64,000 nt of DNA from Aaosphaeria pasadenensis (taxonomy: Eukaryota > Ascomycota > Dothideomycetes > Pleosporales), in the NCBI GenBank assembly GCA_022813625.1, contig JAKLMB010000018.1, forward strand, positions 721,052 through 785,051. The letters run 5' to 3'. The notes beneath the pieces are model-generated. The model had not been told where the DNA came from and did no database searches. It saw nothing but the letters and a program-made list of their open reading frames with translations. Shown here in pieces: positions 47,848 to 59,159 of the stretch. Numbering within the stretch: the first letter of the stretch is position 1; each line of letters opens with the position of its first letter. The position numbers were made by a program, and so were the translations under genes.

Positions 47848-49036
47848 TCAAACAACATCCAATTGACCCAAAGCCTCGCGCCTTGACTTACTCCTAGGGT
47901 CATGAAAAGGTCGCTCTCCCAAACCAACAACACGGTTACCAAATCTATCGCCATGGCCATCATAATCGAATGTAGCGGAATGAAATACACTTCTGTTATC
48001 CCATATGGCAAGATCATTCTTGTTATTCCACCGGAAACGAACCTGAAGATCGTGGTTTTCTTGTACAAGGCGTAGAAACCATTTCAACAAGTCTTCGCTT
48101 TCCTGTTTCGCCAGGCCATTGATACTACGCACGTGGCCACCAACGGGGAAGACAGATTTCCAGCCAGTGACCTTTCTCACATTAGTCATTGATCAATGGG
48201 CAAGGGAGGTTGACTTACGGGGTTCGTGCGAACAACCGGATGAACTGCTGTGAGGTCGGAGCCGACGTTCTCTGGTGCCCCACGCGGCTTGTCGTAAAGC
48301 TGAAAGCCACCTCGTTCAGCGACTTCCTTGAATGCAGGCTGCGAAAATGTGGCGTCGAGACCATCGAGAAATCTCTGATATGGTGTACTGATGCGGTCAT
48401 ATAACTCATAACCCGACGCCCATAGAGTATCGCCACCGGTTCGTGGTAGCTCGGTAAGTCTCAAGCTGGTATAGTCTGCAGGGACGGGCTCGAAGGAGAT
48501 ATCGGCATGCCACTGGGCAGAGCTTTGATTCTTGTATCGGTTATCATATGGCGAACCTTTGTAGAGTTTCTTGTTCTGGACTGAGCTAATAGTGCTGATC
48601 TCTGGATCCTCGCCGCCGAGATCGCGCTCTGAATTGAGGATTGGGTGGATGTGAAGGTCGGATGTCTCTGGTCTCGTCGTGAGCTGACCAAGTCGCCTGA
48701 TCAAGTCCTTTTGTATGTCGTTGGTGAGATTATCTTGTGCTCGGAAAAATACAACACCACGCTCGGAAACTGGTTCTTATGAGTGTCGGTCACGATTACA
48801 TTATGCTCCCACGACTTACTAGTAATAGCGAGGTCTCTGATCAATTCGTCGGAGTTTGGTGCATTTAGCCAATCTACCACGTTTGCTTTGGGAAACTCCC
48901 TCCCAATGACGGGAGTAACGTCGAAGGATTCGAATTGATTGAGGATGCCACTCAATTGGAGAGGCTTGTGAGCTTTGATGGTTCGAAAGGGAACTTCCGA
49001 TATTTGAGTCTCGGTCTCTACTAAACTGGGAGCCAT
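47848..49036 (-). CDS. TauD/TfdA alpha-ketoglutarate-dependent dioxygenase
   Basis: Exons 49036-48820, 48769-48219 and 48171-47848 give 363 aa, the normal length for fungal taurine dioxygenase-like enzymes. I chose the ATG at 49036 because conserved sequence begins soon after it (VPFRTIKAHKPLQL). ISERGVVFFRAQDNL forms across intron 1. The Fe(II) ligands are H160-x-D162 in QWHADISFEP and the distal His in IWDNRSVFHSATFDYD; the Arg that binds 2-oxoglutarate is expected in the GERPFH segment. It is a cytosolic enzyme releasing sulfite from sulfonates or acting on related substrates. Neighbours include a Dal5-type carrier about 3.6 kb away. Confidence 0.9.
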
Positions 49037-50476
49037 ATTGTGCAGGATCACAGAACTCAGGTGGAAGGTATGTAGTGTGCGAGAATGATGGGAGACAGAA
49101 GTGAAGTTCAAGTTGGCTGGACTTGCCCGGACTTTATATTCACACTTTGCTGCTTCATGTATCACGCAATATGCTCGCGTGTCATCGCGTCAAATACGCA
49201 AAAGTCAAGTCATAGGCCCTAAAGAGGATGTGAATGTGGTTGACGAGAGATAAGATTGGTCATTGCGCCATCTCCATGATGATCGCATCATGTATGCACT
49301 GTCAGTGTAGGCTTTGAACCCCTCCCAACCATGCCATCAACTACCGAATACCTCTTGGTGCCACTTCAGGTAATGCGATAAAGCTCATCCATGATGATCG
49401 CACTTGCGAGTAGCTGAAAACTTTACTTAATACAGTTTCCTGATGTATGTCGCAACCATCAGAGTGACATCCCTTTTGGAGGTGTTCAGTTGAGTAATGG
49501 ATGATGCGTGGTCTCCTTTACTAGGCTCAGGGTTCGAATGGAGTTAACCTTTCCAACGGGGATTCAGTAAGGAATACTTGAATCATTTAATTATTGTAAT
49601 ACTTCAGCCATGCCCGAATCTCTCAGACAAACTTGGGAGCCGGCTTTATCAGACATACTCTAGGAACCAATTTTTTGGAAAGTTGCCCGCAAATCTATCT
49701 AGACAGATAAGGAGGCTGCTACATTGCCGTCCAAGATATATTTTGATTCACTGCTCTAGACAGGTAAATATTTCCCAAATTAGTGCAATGTAAATTAATA
49801 CCAGTTAAAGTGAAAGTGATTGCAGTTGTAGTTAAATCACTGTTGTTATCCTCAATTGCCATGATAGGCAATGTTGGATTGGATATTGGTAGATGAGTAC
49901 CTAGGTACGTAACGAAATGATGTCACGCAGGAAGGGTACGTGCTTTTTCGGACGCTTTACCCAGTCCCAGGACCAAGTAGCATAATTTCAACCTCATTAT
50001 TGCTATTGTTGCATGTCTCGCTATAATCTCAATAATCTCAATCATAAGTACAGGCTTGCTTCTTTGTGTAGAATTAAAATTGCACTAGTTAGTCATGACT
50101 CGAGTGTGGAGTCGCTGGCGTGGCGCAGCATGTGCAAAAATACGAGGCCCGAACTCTGTGCCACCTCGCTGCCTAGGATCAACCATTCGAAAAGTGCAAA
50201 ACAAAGTGCACTTTCACCAGACTGTGTAGATATAAAGGAAAGACCAGCCCCTTCTACTTTATTTTTTTCAGTCAACCTCTTCCCACGAATCGTTTATCTG
50301 ACCCAAATATACCTCTACCAAACGAACAGAGGGCTTTTGTTAAGATTCGATAAGCTCCTCCCCCGAACATTGATCTGCTGCGTCACCTGGGTACCTCTTC
50401 CTCAAAACCTCGAACCGACCGCATCAGGCAGCCTTATCACCGTCCTCATCATCACCATCATTAGTGAGGCGCTATT
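49037..50476. other. Divergent intergenic region
   Basis: About 1.4 kb between TauD and the rvt gene. A small repeat of ATAATCTCA occurs near 50021-50043. No gene is seen. Confidence 0.45.
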
Positions 50477-53419
50477 ATGGCTTCATCCGGCAGCGTCTTC
50501 TCATCAACGCTACAGACTATCACAACCACCAAACTCGAGGAGTTGGATCAACAACGTATCTCCTACGAAAAGAAGTATGCAGACCTTGTTCGCTCCGCAC
50601 AAGCAGAACAAGATCCCGTGAAACGACTATTTATCCTGGTCGACGGTGCCAAAGCCTGCTTGGGAGTCAAAACCAACAACACACGTAAGAGCAACGATGG
50701 CAGGCCGCTCGGCCGCGTTGTCTTCGGTGGAACCCGAAACCATCGACTGGAGACAGATCTCTCCAATCTGGATAGGTTCCTCGAGCAGGCACGCTATGAC
50801 CCATCTGTGTCACCAAAAGTATTGGCAGATTGGGAGAAATGTATAGTTCAATATCTCGCGGTGCAGTCATCGAAATATCAATACGCCGACCTTTATGGAA
50901 AGCTAGTGACTGAATGGCTTTCATCAGAGAAGAAGGAGACTTCTGATGGCGACGTCGAGATGGCAGAGAGCTTCGAAGAGATTCCCGGCGCTAAGAAACT
51001 CGAGGCTCGAACCGAATGGGAGAAAGTCGTCTTTGAGCAGGCCGAGGTAGACACGACAGCGCTCAGTAGCTATCTGCGCGACCTTTTCTTCTCGAAAAAG
51101 AATGTTGGAAAAGCCATTGAAGAACTTCGCAAAACTGTCGAAAATTTCGAACAGAACTCGATCGGCGCTGATCCGTTCAATGTATCCACCCTCCGATGGG
51201 TCATTGATGGCCTGCAGAGCTCTGATCTTCTCAATAATGAGAAGCGCGAAGTGTTGAAAGACTTCTTGAGCAACGACATCATTCTTACCGAAATTGCCGA
51301 TGTCCTCAATATGCGCATGAGTGCTCTCGACAGGTGGACATGGGGAGACCATGTCCCACTGGAGCAGCGTCGCAAGGTCAACGGAACTTTTAGCATCCAT
51401 ATGCATGAGGACCTTCTTCAAGCTATATTTCTGCAGTATATTGGAGTGAAATGGTCGGTTTTATTCAAAAATGCCTTCAAGAAGTTCTGCTCTCAAGCAT
51501 GGACCAAGGCCTACCCAACAATTACCAAAGAGGAACGCATACGTCGAGGTTATTTCCTCGGGAATACTGGAGACAACCAATCTGGGACAAGTCTTCACTC
51601 CACGCGGGACTCCATGCATCGAAACCGATATTTCGCACACCAACTTCTCGACCGAGTCACCCAGCGTATTGAATATGAAGAAGGTGAAGAGGAAGCGGAG
51701 TTTGCAGACCATGTTGATATGGCACCAAAACGGAAGCGATCAAGGCAGACAGCAGTGCAGTCAATGCCATCCCAAGCCCCACAAGCAAGAATGGCACGAG
51801 CACCCGCCCCGGCGGCACAAAAGCGCATGGCGCAAAACATGATGGCACAGCAAGCGTTCCGAGGTAGCCATGGTGGGTATTCGCCATCTTCGCCAATGTA
51901 TTCCATGTCTCCAGCATATGCGGAAGAGGAGGAGGAAGAAATTGCACCAGCATCTAAGAAGCCTATGGAGGTTAAGCAAGGTCTTCTGCATCTCCTATCC
52001 GCCGAAATTGCCGTCAATACCAAGTTGCATGGCGAGCTGACATGCTTTCATTCCGTCTTTGACTCATGGAATCCACTACTCCCTCATACTACCGTCATTG
52101 CCATACTCAAGTATTTCGGTGTGTCCGTGAAATGGCTCACATTTTTCAAGACCTTCTTGCAGGCCCCGCTCAAATTCATGGATGACGGGGATGTGGCCCC
52201 ACGGTCACGGAGAAGGGGTACACCCGGGTCCCACGCGCTCAGCGACGTATTCGGTGAGACGATCTTGTTCTGTCTCGACTTTTCCATAAATCAGGACACT
52301 AATGGAGGAGTTCTGCATCGTTTGTATGATGATATCTGGTTTTGGTCGCCTGAGTACGAGACCTGTGTCAAGGCTTGGTCTTGTGTACTCAGCTTCAAAC
52401 AAGCCATGGGCGTGCAACTCAACGATACTAAAACAGGAAGTGTGCGGATAACGCTTCGGGACACTTCTTCTGGCCCATTAGATATCGACGAACGCTTGCC
52501 AGCGGGCGAAATCCGTTGGGGTTTCCTTCGCCTCGATCCCGCAACTGGGCGATTTGCAATTGACAAAGCAATGGTCGAGTCGCACGTCGAAGAGCTGCGC
52601 GGGCAGCTAAAAGGGAAGTCCAAATCGATCATAGATTGGATCCAAGCGTGGAACACGTATGCTGCTACATTCTTCAGTTCCAATTTTGGGAAGGCAGCGA
52701 ACTGTTTTGGACGTGCTCACGTCGATATGATGCTGGCCACGCATCGACACATACAGGAACGGATCTTCGACGGCGGTAATGTTGTCCAATTTCTCAAGAA
52801 AATGATTGATGAGAGATTTGGCGTGAAGAATGTTCCAGATGGATTTCTGTTCTTCCCGGTGGAGCTTGGAGGTCTCGATCTCAAGTCCCCATTTGTTGGC
52901 CTCTTGCAGATACGTGAATCGGTGAAGGAGAATCCATTCGATCTCATAGACGAGTTTCTCGAGACGGAGAAGGAGGACTATGTTGAAGCGAAGCGGGTAT
53001 TTGACAATGGGGACTTACATGGCATTAGATATGGCACCAATGCTGCATGGAAGCCTGAGTTTGCCCCCACGACGTTCTTCTCATTCGAGGAGTTCGTGAA
53101 ATTTCGCGAGGAGATTCCTGCAACAGCAAAGGCGAATCTTGTTGCAACCTTCCGTGACCTGCTCAGAAAACCAACCGAGCAAAGCATCGATTTCACTGCA
53201 CCGATTCGCGAGGCAATCGAGCGCCTCCAAGGACAGCATAACCTGCGAGGCATCACCTCGGATTGGCAAAGTATGGAGGCATATTGGAAGTGGGTTACGC
53301 AAATGTACGGACCAGAAATGGTGGCCACGTTCGGTGGGTTGAATGTGGTGGACCCGGGGTTGCTTCCTATAGGTATGGTAAGCATGTTCAGGCAGAAGAG
53401 GACTAAGTGGCAAGGATGA
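50477..53419 (+). CDS. rvt: Domesticated cellular reverse-transcriptase-related protein (rvt family)
   Basis: A single uninterrupted exon of 980 codons, without flanking repeats or other transposon domains. The N-terminal half is mostly helical and charged. In the C-terminal half, RT motifs appear in order: a motif-3 region (FHSVFD, about 524-529, then LPHTTVIAILKYFGVS), motif 4 (R579-R-G-T-P-G-S-HALSDVFGE), the catalytic box L-Y617-D618-D619-I-W-F-W, motif 6 (MGVQLNDTKTGSVRI) and motif 7 (GEIRWGFLRLD). This combination fits the rvt genes described by Gladyshev and Arkhipova as single-copy cellular RT relatives in fungi and other taxa, of unsettled function. A Met/Ala/Gln-rich segment near 430-480 is an insertion-like low-complexity region. 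Whether the motif-3 catalytic Asp is kept needs an alignment. No endonuclease, RNase H or integrase is seen. Confidence 0.85.
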   Translation: MASSGSVFSSTLQTITTTKLEELDQQRISYEKKYADLVRSAQAEQDPVKRLFILVDGAKACLGVKTNNTRKSNDGRPLGRVVFGGTRNHRLETDLSNLDRFLEQARYDPSVSPKVLADWEKCIVQYLAVQSSKYQYADLYGKLVTEWLSSEKKETSDGDVEMAESFEEIPGAKKLEARTEWEKVVFEQAEVDTTALSSYLRDLFFSKKNVGKAIEELRKTVENFEQNSIGADPFNVSTLRWVIDGLQSSDLLNNEKREVLKDFLSNDIILTEIADVLNMRMSALDRWTWGDHVPLEQRRKVNGTFSIHMHEDLLQAIFLQYIGVKWSVLFKNAFKKFCSQAWTKAYPTITKEERIRRGYFLGNTGDNQSGTSLHSTRDSMHRNRYFAHQLLDRVTQRIEYEEGEEEAEFADHVDMAPKRKRSRQTAVQSMPSQAPQARMARAPAPAAQKRMAQNMMAQQAFRGSHGGYSPSSPMYSMSPAYAEEEEEEIAPASKKPMEVKQGLLHLLSAEIAVNTKLHGELTCFHSVFDSWNPLLPHTTVIAILKYFGVSVKWLTFFKTFLQAPLKFMDDGDVAPRSRRRGTPGSHALSDVFGETILFCLDFSINQDTNGGVLHRLYDDIWFWSPEYETCVKAWSCVLSFKQAMGVQLNDTKTGSVRITLRDTSSGPLDIDERLPAGEIRWGFLRLDPATGRFAIDKAMVESHVEELRGQLKGKSKSIIDWIQAWNTYAATFFSSNFGKAANCFGRAHVDMMLATHRHIQERIFDGGNVVQFLKKMIDERFGVKNVPDGFLFFPVELGGLDLKSPFVGLLQIRESVKENPFDLIDEFLETEKEDYVEAKRVFDNGDLHGIRYGTNAAWKPEFAPTTFFSFEEFVKFREEIPATAKANLVATFRDLLRKPTEQSIDFTAPIREAIERLQGQHNLRGITSDWQSMEAYWKWVTQMYGPEMVATFGGLNVVDPGLLPIGMVSMFRQKRTKWQG

Positions 53420-55181
53420 ACCAGCACCAGCGAGTTGGAATTGTAATCAAGAAATGCAAGATAGTATTGAAACATGGCACTTCTCCAACACGCTTATTTA
53501 TGCACAAGATCTACATATTAAATCAACTGTACTGCTCAACAACAGGAGTGGGAAATGGATATCCGCGATTCCAAGTCAATTTCTGCATAAAAGGCGTCTT
53601 GTCGACTGTATTAGTCTACAATTATCTGGTTGGGGTTTGGAAGGAACATTCAATGTGCCTAGCATTCTTTCGTGGACAGAGGTTCGTATTCCATGATTGA
53701 TCTAAGGATGTGTTGGGGGGTAGCCTATGTTTGTGATGATTGATGTCTCTGAAGATTGTGCCCGTCGGGAAACGTTATCAGGCTTGTTCGAGAGGAAAGG
53801 CAACGGCCAAGGTTGGAAACGCCTGCCCTTGACTGGTATCGGAGTGCCGACCAAACTTAACACATTGTTGTACACTTCAAGAATATATCCCATCATCGTA
53901 GATAACATGTCTCTTGCTATCATTATTGATGATTGTGAGCGACCTCCTCTCCTCAACCATCTCCCGACGATAGGCCGAATCCTCGAATTTGCGCGTCGTC
54001 ACGTTGATTGGGGAATTCAAGACGGTGATTTGTCCTTCGTAAATGATGTAGATAGTTAGCGGTGATTGGGGATGATCCAGGTTGTAGGAGCTCATTGGGC
54101 GGTCTCGAATCCGTATCTCGTCGGTCTCGACGGGGTTGACCGATGGGGCAAAGCGGCGAAGGCTCATGTCTCTTCCATCTTGCAAATAGGATCGCCTGTG
54201 CTGGGTCTTGATCCAATGCTCGGGAAGGTTCCTGGTCTATATCGTCCCAGCTATATCGCTGTTGAGTATTGCATCACCCCACATTTGCCCGTCGGCCCTG
54301 AGTCTATTTAGCGATTTAGCACAGAGAGGGTGAAGGGTAAATTGGAGGTCCGATCATCGCGGCGGGAACGAAGGGAGGCGCGAGAGACGATGGACAAAGG
54401 TATCCTCGCCTCGTACTGTGCCCGTATGTGCTGTGCCATAATACTGGAGTGAGGTCAAATCAGAGACTGGAGGTTCGGAACCAGCGAAGTGGCCACAAGC
54501 GCTTGCCACGCTCGTGCACACGATACCCCGGTCCCCAATTCTCCCATTGGCCAGAGCCATCTCAGCCGCCATCCAACCAAACATCGCACATCACCATCGT
54601 CTCCTTCTGTCCCCCGTCTATTGTCTCTTCACACTCTTCCCAACAACGCCTCTCGTTACTTTGTATACCTAGACCCCTCTTCTGGTCCACAATAATGTCT
54701 ATGTACTACATTTGATTTGGCTACCGCATGATTTGTATCAACAAGTCACGGGCGGTCCCTTCATTCCCAGTGAATCCAGCCATGTAACAGGATCGAGGAT
54801 CCCAGGCACCTAAGAGCTTGTCGTCCAGTACCCGTCGCAGATCACGGTATGCAAGGTATTCACGAGGGCCCAATGCAGGTGCAAATTCAGACACATTTCG
54901 CCATTGTGGAGACCTAGACCTAAGGGGGAAGTTTGAGCTGACTCTTTCACCATGCTACGCCGTACTACTTGCCGTACCGGCGGGACCCATGGTGATGGCG
55001 AGTGCGGACCGTCGTGTGGGTATATACTTGGTTGTCTGCACTGTGCTCCGATTGCATGGGCGTGGTGATGCTTCATCCATCCTCTGACCACCTGGCCATC
55101 GGTTGAAGCTCTTTCTTGGTACATACAGTCTGATCAATACCTCGAAAAGCATCAACTACGACCTTCGTCATCACTTGCAAC
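53420..55181. other. Intergenic region
   Basis: About 1.76 kb with no supported gene. No target-site duplication or poly-A tract marking retrotransposition of the rvt gene is apparent at its 3' side. Confidence 0.45.
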
Positions 55182-56436
55182 ATGCGGTTTCCGCCGCCTG
55201 AAGTCAGGGCGCAGTGGCCGACACCAAATTATACCAATCCGGCGACACGAGGCCCTGGAATAATGATTGTGGAGTTGACGCTGCTGCCACTTGCTGTTAT
55301 CTGCGTTATGCTGCGACTGTGGATTAGAATTGCCTGGTTGCATAGGAGTTGGTGGGATGATTGGCTGATGGTCATTGCAGTGGTGAGTCTGTCTCCGCAG
55401 ATTCAAGCGAATGGTGTATGCTGACGATACAAGATATTCTCTGCTGGCACTACGGCACTTGTCATATTGGCGACACAGATGTATGGATGGAATGTTCATG
55501 TTTGGGACCTGAAGATCACACAATTGGAAGTAGGCCGCAAGGTAGATTACACCCCAGGTTCTCAATCACGATCCGGACTGACAGTCTCAGGCATCGATGG
55601 CCGGCCAGACGCTCTTCGTACTCGCATCCTCATTTGTCAAAATGTCCATCTTGGTGTCATACTTCCGAATTGCGCCTCAAAAGTCCCTATTTCGCAAACT
55701 CGTCTGGGCAACCTTCGCCCTCGTGTTTGCTGCCTTCTTGGTATTTCTCGTAGCGCTGTGGGTGCAGTGCGTGTAAGCAAGCCTAACTCTTAGTTGTCTC
55801 GTGATGAACGGTACTGACTTCTCCAGTCCCATCTCCAGTTACTGGAAACTCGTAGCTGATCATCGCGACTGCATCCCCGAAGGGCCGCCACTGCTGGTTC
55901 AGTCTACACTCAACGTCGTTACAGACTTCATGATATATGCCCTCCCCATACCTACGCTCTTTCGCTTATCGCTGCCCGTCTCTCAACGTATAGGATTAGC
56001 AATTCTCTTCGGTTTCGGCGGTGTAATTGTTGTGGCTGGCTCGTTCCGCGCCTACTGGGTTCATTATACTCTCTTCCGCACCTACGACGTTACATGGGAA
56101 GGGTTCCAGATCTGGGTGTGGACTGCCGTCGAAACCAATGTAGGTGTCATCTGCGGCTGCATTCCTGCACTAAAGCCCTTACTCTTCCCAACCAGAGCAA
56201 GGCAGCAAGGCAGCAGAGATCGGAGCAAGAAGATGTATGGATCGAATCATAGCGGTAGGAGAATGGAGAAGATTCGCATCCCAGATTCGCCCGATCAGAT
56301 GGAGTTGGACACACGAGCCCTGACCAGCGCCCCCAGTACGGTCAAAGTCTCGCCGAGCGAGCGACCGATGAGCAATGCAACGGATAAGAGTCGATTTGAT
56401 CAAGACATTGAACAGCAGAAGGCATTTGCCTATTGA
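55182..56436 (+). CDS. Rhodopsin-fold (PF20684-type) integral membrane protein, second copy
   Basis: Exons 55182-55382, 55434-55541, 55591-55772 and 55827-56436 give 366 aa. About seven hydrophobic helices, with the landmarks LWIRIAWLHRSWWDDWLMVIAV, QTLFVLASSFVKMSILVSYFRI, DCIPEGPPLLVQSTLNVVTDF and ALPIPTLFRLSLPVSQRIGL. The C-terminal 80 residues are hydrophilic and Ser/Arg rich. It is the same family as the gene at 10418-11637, but clearly diverged and not adjacent. Plasma-membrane location is expected; ligand unknown. Confidence 0.82.
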
Positions 56437-56590
56437 TTCTTATGGCATGATGCCGTCTGTTCCTGGGCCTTTCTTCCTTTCCTATAGTTTAATTAATACC
56501 ACGTACGAACAGTTAGATTATTTGGTTCACTCCGAAATTGCTCATTTGGGTGATGCAAAACCCAATCAATTATCTTCAAAGCGTTTTGTG

Positions 56591-57759
56591 TCATAATTTC
56601 ATGCCTCTGTCAACTGTGCAGCCAGAGTAAGGACAGTGAAACTTTTGCGATGGATTTGTATGAGTAGTTATTTCGTGACATTTGAGATCCTTTGGGTAGA
56701 GATATCTTTCTCCACAAACGTCACATTTGTGTGGACGCTCACTCCTCGCCATGTGGGTTTTCATATGTCGGCTAGGCGATCTTAGTTTCTTATATCTTTG
56801 TATTTGTGGAAGAGATAGTAGATAAGGAAAGACGTAATTGAGGTCATAGATTCTGTCAAAACATTTTTGCAGCCCTCTGCGGTGCAAGGGAACCCGCCAG
56901 GTAGTGGCGCTTGTATTTGTTGTGTTGTGGGCGTTGTTCTACTGTTAGTCCCTAATGCTCTGTTCCCAGGCGAGTAAACGTCCAAAATATGCGAACCCAA
57001 TAATCTGTCCCCAAGGGTGTATGTATCCTCGACATGTGCTTGTACTGTGGGTGGCTCCATGGTTGTCTGCTGGCGCAGAGAAAAGATCGATAACAGAGGG
57101 TCCTCGAGAGAATGAGGACTTCTGGGAAAGGGATGTTCAGGGAAAGTATCATAATCAAAGTTGGATGTACCGTATGTCGTTGTTAATGAATGTATGCATT
57201 GGTCATATGGCAGACTGCATAAGCCGCACATGTTGATCAGCAAGTCCCTGGGATCAGAAGCCATGCAAGTTGTGGAAAGAACCTGAGGGCCAGTCACTAA
57301 GCCTTGTGGAGTGATATCGACCGTCTTGTTTGAATTTTCAAGACTGTCTAAGGGCGGTGTGTGTTGGCGGTCTTTTTGGCGCTGCTTTGGATGGGTTTGT
57401 TTGTCTATTTGATGATTTAATTCTTGGATCTTCTGTTCTGAACCTCGCGGTACACCTTGATTTGACGTATTGCTCTTCCTTAATTTTTCTGTGTCCCCTT
57501 TGTCCTTGCTTGTCTGAGGACTCCCTGCAGCAATCGTGGTGGGCTTGGTGTCAGGAAATCTAGACCTCGGGCTTTGGTCACAAAACGGGTAGACATTTTG
57601 CCAGCTCCCGAGCGGGCCTTCGCTACAAGCAGGACAATATCAAACCTTGAAGTTTGATGGCCCTTTTGTGTAGTAGGACTCTCCACTAAAGTCTGGAGGT
57701 GCTGTGTTGAGACTCGCTGTTGGTGTGTTATCAGATGTTATCAAGCCTGGCTTTGGCAT
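56591..57759 (-). CDS. C2H2 zinc-finger factor, first finger possibly frame-damaged
   Basis: A possible first exon starts at 57759 (MPKPGLITSDNTPTASLN). An open frame then runs from about 57565 through CMASDPRDLLINMCGLCSLP into GFPCTAEGC at about 56880. The C-terminus holds RHMKTHMARSERPHKCDVCGERYLYPKDLKCHEITTHTNPSQKFHCPYSGC, clear C2H2 fingers of the fungal GLI-like type. At the first finger, the current frame reads GCKNVLTESMTSIT and, after an intron, RHMKTH. The +1 frame reads KCFDRIYDLN, which fits a zinc finger far better. A one-base change in an A5 run near 56873 may have shifted it. The N-terminal exon join did not close cleanly by eye. It is probably a nuclear regulator, possibly decaying. 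Confidence 0.55.
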
Positions 57760-57955
57760 CTCCGGCGGTGCGATCTTGTGGCTGGCCTTTTCGATACTGT
57801 CCGCATGAGTATACAGACAGAGGTAGTCTTACCAGGAGGTGACATCTATCAATACAATCAGACAACTCTTTAGTAAGACTATATAGAGCCACGTCTGGCT
57901 TGTTTATGTATCAACCATCATGGTGTCTTACGTACTTCACCATTCCCGGTAGGCA

Positions 57956-58318
57956 CTACAGAGAACCGTACCTAAGGCATTCAGTAATGTAATCTATTGA
58001 CAGGCGCAGGAGTTCGGCTATAGAACCAGCCAAGGTGGGCTGGAGACCCAACATCACATCCTCACTTGGGTAGCCAATTATGTTGTCAAAAGTCCTAAGT
58101 CTACACATCTGACCCGGCTCTATGCTACCGTCAAGCTCGGGAACAGAGGAACTCATCCAGCCGATACCGCCGCTATCTCTGTATCGTGTGCATAAGTCTC
58201 TAAGAGTAAGATGCCTAAGTATCTCTGGGTTGTTACTGTAATAATTATCTACTTCCACGTCTAGCATTCCGTTCCTCATCTCCTTGTCGGAGTAGTCAGT
58301 ACGATCCATCTTGAGCAC
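57956..58318 (-). other. Foreign-looking fragment 1 (possible integrated viral sequence)
   Basis: An open frame of about 120 codons on the minus strand, rich in acidic residues and Tyr/Asn (VEVDNYYSNNPEILRHLTL). No intron signals and no fungal family pattern recognised. It abuts an opposite-strand frame within a few bases. See the next two entries; the three together look like rearranged pieces of one foreign sequence. It could instead be a chance open frame. Confidence 0.35.
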
Positions 58319-58323
58319 GTAGT

Positions 58324-59158
58324 ATGTGTGTTAGGAGCAACTTCGTTGCGTTGTGCACGACCATCACATTCACAACGCCGGTAATCGTGGATGCTAAGGA
58401 TGATTATGAGAATGTCATCGAGGCTAGGGAATGGAGGCCTATGCCGGTAGGCTGCGACTTATGCACGGAAGGAGACGGTAGTAGTTGTAATGGAACTGGC
58501 GTATGTACGTATGGATACCCCTACATGTACCAAGTTAACGACTCGGTCCTTAGGACCGGCGAACCTGTGAGCATCGAGGAAGGTATACAAGGTGGATATA
58601 GAGTGTTGATACCTGCCATCTTCAGGAAGTGGTTTACTAATATACCTGATCCTGAAGTCTACGTAGATGACGCGTTCGATTTTACCGTCTACGGAGTAGC
58701 GTCCACAGTACCGTTCAGGAGCCTACCGCTGCACTTCTCCTTGGCTAACTATTTATCTCCGAGCATCTGGAGGGTCGGTATGTCTATGGTGGTACCATCT
58801 GCAGATTCCACCGGCGCTAAAAGGTTTATCATTATGAGATACCACGATAATATACGGGCACCTATACTCAGGCTACCTGCTACAGTCGGTGGAAGGGGTG
58901 TCGAACGATCACGTGGGGAACGACGGTATCTTCAATGCTGCGCATAATCACATTGTGTCACCCTCTATGGAGCCAGGACCGTTAAGGGTGGATAGAAATG
59001 CTACTAACAACAAGCAGAGTGTGACCGCTACAGACAATCCCAATGTACAGCGCCAGCAGCCACGCAATTACAATGTGCACACACAGGCCAAGGTTGATTT
59101 TAGAGGATTGCCCGCTACCAGACCTGGAGTGGCAGCTATATCCTCTAGGTTCACCTAA
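58324..59158 (+). other. Foreign-looking fragment 2, frame-shifted (possible viral capsid-like relic)
   Basis: Open from 58324 to 58947. A second frame continues the same strand from about 58889 to 59158, so a single-base indel near 58890 would explain the two pieces. The protein is beta-rich in appearance, with Pro/Thr/Val segments (YGVASTVPFRSLPLHFSLAN, SIWRVGMSMVVPSADSTG), which recalls jelly-roll structural proteins. There are no introns, although almost all multi-domain neighbours have them. It is not a family I can name. Viral capsid origin is inference from style and layout only. Confidence 0.38.
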
Positions 59159-59159
59159 T

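Noticed and set aside
51595..52023. Minus-strand frames inside the rvt gene
   Set aside because: Shadows of the 980-codon plus-strand gene; Ser/Cys-rich nonsense without motifs.
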